64,000 nucleotides of DNA from an uncultured Lachnospiraceae bacterium (GTDB lineage Bacteria; Bacillota; Clostridia; Lachnospirales; Lachnospiraceae): contig CAKRJH010000003.1 in assembly GCA_934351255.1 (NCBI GenBank), forward strand, positions 124,001 through 188,000, given 5' to 3'. The first letter of the stretch is position 1, and each line of letters begins with the position of its first letter. The translations under genes and the position numbers were made by a program. Below the pieces are notes generated by a model that saw only the letters and a list, made by a program, of their open reading frames with translations, did not search any database and had not been told where the DNA came from. Positions 57,534-64,000 of the stretch are shown piece by piece.

Positions 57534-60500
57534 TTAGAAATTTGTGAGAACCCGGGCAAGGGTGTAGGTCACATAATCCGATAATGATGTCGTGGAAGGA
57601 TTGTCCTTATCCTGCACAGAGATGGCGTTTCCCTCTTTATCCAGCAGGGTCACCTCTGCCACCAGACGATAGTTCGCATACATAAAATCCGTCTGTTTCG
57701 TGGACACATCCACGGCATATTCTACCGGAAGACGATAGACACCATCTTCCAGATTGGCAAAACTTCCGTCTGCTTTTGTCTGGGTAAACGTCCACGTATG
57801 ATCCTTCTGGCTTAATCCCTGACTCTGATACCCGGATGCCTTCCTGACACCGGCCTTTACATAGTCAAGATAACGATCTGTTGTGATCTTCTTATAACTC
57901 CTGCTGTTCTCTTTCTGTTCCAGATGGAACGTAAACTTCATCATTTGTACCTTTTCCAGTACACTCTTCCAGCCTGTCCAGTTATTAAAATCGATGACGG
58001 CCGTAGCGTTGATCACCTGGGAGCGGTTCTCCGGAAGATCATTCAGGTTGATTCCAAGCTGATCAACATTATCCCCGTTAAACGTCAGTTCCAGATATCC
58101 GGTTTCGTCTTTATAGTAAAAACTCTTAGGCTCCGCGCTGGCTCTCCATGTACTCTCTGTCAATTTGTCGGTCGAGCTTGCGAGTCTGGCATTGTACTGA
58201 AAATGCAGCGACTGTTCCGGTTTTCCATCGGAAACAATAGATGCAGGAACCAATTCCCGGATCGATTCTTTCGACATGGTAAGTGTCATCTGCGCCTCCA
58301 CACAGATATCTCCCGTCTTGTCTGCCGATTTCAGGATATCCGTCCGGACCGGAGACAGATCGATCGCAGCACTCTCTGAATTTACCGCGCCCAGCACAAG
58401 CTTCATTTTTCCTTCTTCCGAAGTCCATGGATAAGAAGCACAGTACACTTTCGTATCAGATCTGACCAACTTGCCGTTCTGATAGTTATAATACTGTTTT
58501 GTGTCTCCCTTCTGGGAATACACCATAAATGATACCGTTCCGGACGTCCCGGAATCCGTCAGGAAGGAAAGCTCCTCTTTATTATTGTAAGGAGTGGCAA
58601 TAAATTCCTGATAGAGTTTATCGGTATTCGCATCATAGCTCTGGCTGCTGTTGAAGGAGATGGTATTTTTCAGATGAATGTCAATATTGGCTGTATCCGT
58701 ATTGATCTTGTGATTCCCATCGTTACTCTGATCCTCCAGTTTCTGTGTGTAACTTGCCAGAATACTATATGTACTCTCCGTATTACTCCTGTCATCCAGA
58801 GATGTTTTGTCATACCGGTGAACCTGGGTAATGTTGCAAGGCGAACTGGTGTCCACCTTCGCTGCCAACGCACCGTTGATGCTGGTCAGACCGGCAGGCT
58901 TGGCACACTTCTCAGGGACATTGACCACCACATAGTAGTTTTCAGACACCTTTTGAGCATTGTCCAAAGTAATGGAATACGCTGTTTTCCCCTGATCAGC
59001 CTCGTTCGATGCATTCTTCAGACGGTAGTATCTGCCGTCCGTCGTCACAACCGTTGCATCCGCTGCATTCTCAGCCTCTATAAACCGCCCTGCGTTATCC
59101 ACGGTGGCGGTCGCATGATACAGCCTGCTGACTGCGGTTTCCTGATAGTTCTTCCCTTCCCGGTCAACAAAAGCAGACAGAGGAACCGTTACTTCATGAT
59201 GGTTAATGTCAGAAGACTGTACCTTATACGTATAATAGGTATCCTGATCCTGGGTATCCACCAGTGTGATCCTGGAACCGGCAGGGAGATATCCCTCGGA
59301 ACAGTCAAAGATCAATTTCTTGTCAAACCCTCTGGTGAGATCTGCTCCGGACTCCATAAAACTCTGCCAGTCAAACTCTGCCGCCTGATTCTGGCTGGAA
59401 TTATAAATCCAGGAAAGATAGCCCGTCATGTCAGCGTCATACTCTACCAGAACGTGTTTCTTCAGTACGTCATATGGCTCAGACGTAAAGATGCTCTCAT
59501 CGTTTAAGGTAGCGCAGAAGTCAATCTCCACAATACGGCGGACTACGATAGGAACATAGACCGTCTGCGTATGTTCTCCCGCCGTAAAGGTTACGGTAAG
59601 AAGGGTAAACTGCTTCCTGTCATTGTCGTAATCCTTGCCCATGGAATAGGTAATACCGCCGGCTGAATTCTTTACTATCAGGGAACTGCCCCCGGTATTC
59701 TCAAATTCACTACCATTCCATCGGTATGTTTCACTTTTCGCATCCACAAGTTTCTTTCCCTGCTGCAATGCAAGGGAATATCCACCATTGGTCAACAGAT
59801 CCAGGTATTTGCGGATGTCTGTTCCAATGCTGTTGCCCGCCGCGAGAAGAACCCGGAAATCACTTCCCAAAACGTCTCCCTCGGCTTCGTTTTGTGTATG
59901 GAAGGTCGAAACCTTGTTCGACACATCAAACCCGTTCGTCCCCGTCAGACCGACTCCTGTCGTGGTATATTTCACTCGTCCGCTGTCCTGCGCCACTCCA
60001 TTCTTCATCTCCTGATAGATCAGGTCGACATTGTTGTTCACACTGCCTGAATCCATGGCGTTGTAGACAGCGTCACCAAATAAGGTGCCAAATGCTCCGG
60101 AAAAGACGGTTCCGTCTGTGAACCGGCCCTTCGGGCTGGTGATGACGTTTACCTTAGAACCAATTTCCTTATCAATAACGGTGATTGGAACACTACATGT
60201 TTTCCCCTCATACGATGCCGTCAAATTGCTTTCGCCAGCCATGACATTACTGATCGAATTCTTGGACAACTGAACCTTAGTAACATCGACAGGCATCATG
60301 ACACCCCTGTTTTCATCATACAGGGCAAACTCAAGTCCCATAGCCGTTTTTAAGTCAGAAACCTGTTCCTCTGTGTTGAAAGAACTCTTTGTACAGGCGG
60401 TGAGAATAAGCTTTGTATAGTTGGCCTGGCTGACAGGTGTTTTTTCGATTTTGATGGTTTTAAACACATCAGCACTATTCTCAAGGGTGTATGATTTATA

Positions 60501-63500
60501 GGCCTGCGTTTCTTTACCAAATAACTCTTGAGCCAAAGAGTTATTCATGGCAGTGGATTTACTTTCTCCCTCAAAGGTATAGGATCTGTTCGATGTTGTG
60601 GTATAGTTGCCGCCTTTACCGCTGTTATAATTATAGGCAAAGCTTAACCAGATATATCCATCTTTCTCAATCTTAACCTCAATAGAATTGTCTCTAAACA
60701 TCTTATACTCACATGGTGTTTTATCCCATGCATCCTTATCATATACAGACATATAACGATTGGCTGTTTTATCATTTTTTGAAGGATCGGCGCCATCCGT
60801 AACAGAAAAATGCATTCGTGCCGGTGTAGTTCCATTTTGCAAGCCCGAAACAAGCGCGCCATACTCTATGTTATATGCATATCCTGCGTATACTTTAAAT
60901 TTAAGCAAAGAACCTTTGCCGCTTGTATTACTCTCATAAAGACCTGATTGATTTATACTCGTTTTTTCCAAACTAAATACATCTGAAGTGGATGTATCAC
61001 CAAACGGATGAATCTTATACGTACCATTATTGTTTTCATATGTCGCATTTTCCATAATGGTTTCTTTTTCAGAGACATTCACGATGTTAACGCTGTATGT
61101 CTTCGATCCATCCGTTAGTGTCACCTGACCCCTCTTCCGGACAGTCAGAATATTCTTCGCCGCGTCAATCCCGGCACAATCACCGCCCGACGTAATCGTC
61201 CAGGTTCCATCCCCCAGATATAACTGTTCGTTCAGATAGACAGTCAATGGGTTGCCTTCTGATAGGTTTGCAGGCTGTAATGTAATACCGTGTTCCTGTT
61301 CCTCCTGCGAGTAGTCATTCTTCACACAATAGTCCGCATAAGAAATATACCCTTTGTAGGATGATGGACTTCCCACATCCGGCAGCGGATCATCATTTCC
61401 GCTTCCCAAGGTGTTTTTTCTGCTAACCCCGGCCAGATATACCGCTGCGCTGGTTTCACCGATCCAGGTTCCCTTCGTCGGGATTCCTTCGTCATAGGAA
61501 TTGCTGTCCCACAAAAGGTTCCCACCGGTGATCTCACCGGTTGTCTTCCCGATGAACGCACCCGCTGCACCGGCGCTGTTATCTGCCATCTTCAAGACAA
61601 GTCCCGTGCTCTTGCAGCCATAGATATCTGCAGTGTTCGTTAATTCTCCGATCAGTCCTCCTTCGTTTGTCCCCTGAATCGTGGTGCCCTTATTCACGCA
61701 GGACGTCAGTGTCGTTTCTACTTCATCCTTACCTGCAATGCCTCCTGCCGCTGTGGTTCCCACGCAGGACTTTCCACCGGAATTTATCATTACATTGTCT
61801 GCGCTAAACTTCCGATCCTTGCTTGCCATATCGTTTCGGATCATTCCTGCGACCAGACCACTATACGATGCAGTCACTTTGGAGTTCCTGATCGACAATG
61901 TATCCAACGTCAGGTCGGAATCGCATTTTCCCAGGAACACACCGGCAGTCCCACTGTTTCCTGTACCGGAAGTCACCGTCACACCGTCTGCGGTGCATGA
62001 CGTCAACCGGTTTGTGGAACTTGAAGATCCGGCGGCGTCACTATCCACATTAGCCGCAGACCATCCTATGAGTCCGCCGGCATTTCGATCGGACGAAAGC
62101 GTTACGTTTTCCAGTTTACAATCCGTAAAATGCGCCGCAAAGATATTGAAACTTACATTGCTATGTCGAAGACCACCCACAGCATACGTCTTTACTCCTC
62201 CCAGTCCGATCATGCCTCCTGCATTGTAAGGAGCTGAAACAGACAGGTCTTTCAGCGATATTGCGGAGATATCTGCATAGTAGTCATCCGTTCGGCTACG
62301 GTTGGCCGAACGTCCGACCAGCCCGCCGACACCTACGGTCTCAGGTTTGTTTAGATTCTCTGTCGCCTTCTCCCCCGTGGCGGTGCGATATGAGAACCGG
62401 ACCTTACCGGAGACCTGAAGATTTTTCACTTCGTTGGTTATATTCGTATCGCCATTTTTTTCATCCTGCTGGAACACATTATACAGACCACCAATTCCGA
62501 TTGCGCGATAATTGTCATCCGCGTACTCGTTTACATCCATATCAACCTGTAACGAACTGCCTCCGCCATCGAATGAATTCGTAAACGGCGTATTTCGGTC
62601 TGCATTATACGTACTTGTGTCCGTCTGTACCGATGCGGACTTATATCGTCCTCCGATCCCCCGATATCCGGATGTATATTTACTCATATCATAGGTATCT
62701 TCAGATAATCGCAAACTGACTCTCGTGAGATTTCCCGCATAAAAATATGTCAATCTGGATGGGTCGGTATATCTGGTGACCAGATACGGCGTGTTGGAAG
62801 CATCTGTTATTTTGTACTCACCCGACTCCAGCGCATATTTCACCGTCTTGTGGTCATCCTTCACTGAAGACGCAAAATCGCCCTTTGCAGCGTCAGTATT
62901 CTGTCCAACATATTTGTAGGATGCATTTCTCGCCTTGCCTCTGTCCTTGTTTCCAAACCTCTCGCCCTTTTGCCCATAGTAGGCATAGGATCCTCCCCAG
63001 ATAGCATCGCTGTAACTTTCACTAACTCCTCCGCCCCCTGCACCGCTGTTTGCAATCGCAGACAGGATCAACAGACTCTGAGCATCCTCGACAGTCGTCG
63101 TCAGGTATAATTTATCATTTGAGGTAACATAAGTACCTGTTCCGGAATCTGCCGTCGTTGTGATTTTCTTTCCGGTCGGATCGATCGTAGCGATCTGATA
63201 ATTCTTATCGGTGTTATTCAGATAATTGCTGCCATCTGTTCCGGTCTGCTCATAAAATGTACATCCATCCAGCACACGGCCAATGTATGGATTGATATAA
63301 AAATATTTCCCAGCAGAAGCCTTCGCATCATAAGAGTTTCCGTCTACAGATACCTGTCCCGCAAATCCCTGCTGATCCGGGTTCTGTATATTTCTGAAGA
63401 TAAGGGTACCTCCCTGAACGATGCCGACATATCCTCCCACCGGAACCAGGTGCTTATACCGGCCGGTCAGGTTGATAAACGGATCGTCAGACTGAACCGA

Positions 63501-64000
63501 TACATTGTCTATAACATTATCTCCGCCCAGTATCTGTCCTATTACGCCACCAAAATATTGATTTACCGTGGCATCATTTAGCTTGTTTGCTTCCGAAATT
63601 TCAATTGCACTTCCCTGGGAAGAAAGGTGAATATTCAGATTCATGACAACAGAACCATAACTGTTGCTGATCAGCCCATGACAAACCGTGTTCTGCGTTG
63701 TTTTGTTCAGGCAGTCATTCTGTAAATATATCGTAGGATAGGTTCCATCACTCTTTTTTTTGCCCACGATCACGCCACGAAATGCCGTGTTGATATCATA
63801 TCCAAGGCCGACAAAGGAATCATCCAGTGTAATATTCTCCGTGATCTGATAATATGCATTCCGCATATAGTCCTGCATCTCATCGTTGGATATGCTGAGT
63901 GTTCCCGCCATCCAGCTGTCTCCGTCTTTGACATACTCAGCACAGTGAGTGCTCTCATCTGTGTCATCATGTAGCCCTGTCGGACTCTGCTCAAGAAACT
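57534..64000 (-). CDS. Very large GLUG-repeat surface protein, N-terminus beyond window
   Basis: At least 2154 codons; the frame is open through the window edge, so the start and any signal peptide are missing. The first about 1000 visible residues look like a beta-helix or GLUG-type repeat region, with recurring segments such as VGGLVGRSAN, GGLIGWSAA, AGAFIGKTTG and GGIAGKDE. Later parts contain Ig-like or beta-sandwich stretches (AGESNLTASYEGKTCSVPI). No LPXTG motif or membrane anchor is seen at the C-terminus (TLARVLTNF), so attachment may depend on a partner or a secretion route not visible here. It is probably an adhesin or polysaccharide-binding surface protein. The downstream terminator isolates it from the pst operon. 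Confidence 0.8.
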   Translation of the reverse strand, partial: FLEQSPTGLHDDTDESTHCAEYVKDGDSWMAGTLSISNDEMQDYMRNAYYQITENITLDDSFVGLGYDINTAFRGVIVGKKKSDGTYPTIYLQNDCLNKTTQNTVCHGLISNSYGSVVMNLNIHLSSQGSAIEISEANKLNDATVNQYFGGVIGQILGGDNVIDNVSVQSDDPFINLTGRYKHLVPVGGYVGIVQGGTLIFRNIQNPDQQGFAGQVSVDGNSYDAKASAGKYFYINPYIGRVLDGCTFYEQTGTDGSNYLNNTDKNYQIATIDPTGKKITTTADSGTGTYVTSNDKLYLTTTVEDAQSLLILSAIANSGAGGGGVSESYSDAIWGGSYAYYGQKGERFGNKDRGKARNASYKYVGQNTDAAKGDFASSVKDDHKTVKYALESGEYKITDASNTPYLVTRYTDPSRLTYFYAGNLTRVSLRLSEDTYDMSKYTSGYRGIGGRYKSASVQTDTSTYNADRNTPFTNSFDGGGSSLQVDMDVNEYADDNYRAIGIGGLYNVFQQDEKNGDTNITNEVKNLQVSGKVRFSYRTATGEKATENLNKPETVGVGGLVGRSANRSRTDDYYADISAISLKDLSVSAPYNAGGMIGLGGVKTYAVGGLRHSNVSFNIFAAHFTDCKLENVTLSSDRNAGGLIGWSAANVDSDAAGSSSSTNRLTSCTADGVTVTSGTGNSGTAGVFLGKCDSDLTLDTLSIRNSKVTASYSGLVAGMIRNDMASKDRKFSADNVMINSGGKSCVGTTAAGGIAGKDEVETTLTSCVNKGTTIQGTNEGGLIGELTNTADIYGCKSTGLVLKMADNSAGAAGAFIGKTTGEITGGNLLWDSNSYDEGIPTKGTWIGETSAAVYLAGVSRKNTLGSGNDDPLPDVGSPSSYKGYISYADYCVKNDYSQEEQEHGITLQPANLSEGNPLTVYLNEQLYLGDGTWTITSGGDCAGIDAAKNILTVRKRGQVTLTDGSKTYSVNIVNVSEKETIMENATYENNNGTYKIHPFGDTSTSDVFSLEKTSINQSGLYESNTSGKGSLLKFKVYAGYAYNIEYGALVSGLQNGTTPARMHFSVTDGADPSKNDKTANRYMSVYDKDAWDKTPCEYKMFRDNSIEVKIEKDGYIWLSFAYNYNSGKGGNYTTTSNRSYTFEGESKSTAMNNSLAQELFGKETQAYKSYTLENSADVFKTIKIEKTPVSQANYTKLILTACTKSSFNTEEQVSDLKTAMGLEFALYDENRGVMMPVDVTKVQLSKNSISNVMAGESNLTASYEGKTCSVPITVIDKEIGSKVNVITSPKGRFTDGTVFSGAFGTLFGDAVYNAMDSGSVNNNVDLIYQEMKNGVAQDSGRVKYTTTGVGLTGTNGFDVSNKVSTFHTQNEAEGDVLGSDFRVLLAAGNSIGTDIRKYLDLLTNGGYSLALQQGKKLVDAKSETYRWNGSEFENTGGSSLIVKNSAGGITYSMGKDYDNDRKQFTLLTVTFTAGEHTQTVYVPIVVRRIVEIDFCATLNDESIFTSEPYDVLKKHVLVEYDADMTGYLSWIYNSSQNQAAEFDWQSFMESGADLTRGFDKKLIFDCSEGYLPAGSRITLVDTQDQDTYYTYKVQSSDINHHEVTVPLSAFVDREGKNYQETAVSRLYHATATVDNAGRFIEAENAADATVVTTDGRYYRLKNASNEADQGKTAYSITLDNAQKVSENYYVVVNVPEKCAKPAGLTSINGALAAKVDTSSPCNITQVHRYDKTSLDDRSNTESTYSILASYTQKLEDQSNDGNHKINTDTANIDIHLKNTISFNSSQSYDANTDKLYQEFIATPYNNKEELSFLTDSGTSGTVSFMVYSQKGDTKQYYNYQNGKLVRSDTKVYCASYPWTSEEGKMKLVLGAVNSESAAIDLSPVRTDILKSADKTGDICVEAQMTLTMSKESIRELVPASIVSDGKPEQSLHFQYNARLASSTDKLTESTWRASAEPKSFYYKDETGYLELTFNGDNVDQLGINLNDLPENRSQVINATAVIDFNNWTGWKSVLEKVQMMKFTFHLEQKENSRSYKKITTDRYLDYVKAGVRKASGYQSQGLSQKDHTWTFTQTKADGSFANLEDGVYRLPVEYAVDVSTKQTDFMYANYRLVAEVTLLDKEGNAISVQDKDNPSTTSLSDYVTYTLARVLTNF

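Overview
The window looks like about 64 kb of chromosome from a spore-forming gut Firmicute of the Lachnospiraceae type. The backbone has roughly balanced base composition. It carries spo0A and a SpoIID-like gene, the Pst/PhoU/PhoPR phosphate regulon, indolepyruvate:ferredoxin oxidoreductase, a fused 2-hydroxyacyl-CoA dehydratase activase, the UPF0237/UPF0210 pair, glycogen synthase and a BspA-type leucine-rich repeat surface protein. Assignments rest on motifs and family knowledge only; no searches were run.

Layout. 0-6.3 kb (minus): two uncharacterised genes, a double GT-C/PMT glycosyltransferase, a rhomboid-fold protein lacking an obvious protease site, and a LysM protein. 6.4-10.6 kb (plus): a 1413-residue activase/dehydratase fusion. 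10.7-21.0 kb: CPBP protease, XRE regulator, a tandem two-hairpin repeat, UPF0210/UPF0237, a WalJ-like hydrolase, a candidate small RNA, PHP phosphoesterase, YihY, a SpoIID-like protein, a phospholipase C-like protein and a short pyruvate-kinase-like protein.

21.1-31.4 kb is a clearly AT-rich island. It starts with a 20-bp copy of the 3' end of tRNA-Thr, then an orphan Phd antitoxin and an insertion-sequence remnant, then the intact tRNA-Thr. Next comes a compact minus-strand operon read as: membrane protein, SPFH protein, zinc-ribbon/TIR membrane protein, HerA-like ATPase, an acidic protein joined through an A9 slippery site to a DNA/RNA non-specific nuclease, and a probable immunity protein. 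A tyrosine recombinase and a perfect 19-bp inverted repeat close the island. This operon is the best candidate for an undescribed conflict or effector system: a membrane scaffold, a possible NAD-degrading TIR sensor or effector, a DNA-pumping ATPase and a nuclease with its antidote in one transcription unit.

31.4-44.1 kb: GH95 fucosidase, a small cysteine-rich protein, the BspA-like protein translationally coupled to a cellulose-synthase-like glycosyltransferase, then GH5 glucanase, RsuA-type pseudouridine synthase and glycogen synthase. 44.1-48.7 kb: Spo0A and the iorA-iorB-paaK operon for arylpyruvate oxidation. 48.8-57.4 kb: pstSCAB-phoU plus a small membrane gene, and nptA-phoP-phoR. Each has its own promoter with the same arrangement of three TTTAC-type half-sites. 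A second copy of the two-hairpin tandem repeat separates them. The window ends inside a giant surface protein gene that continues past position 64000.
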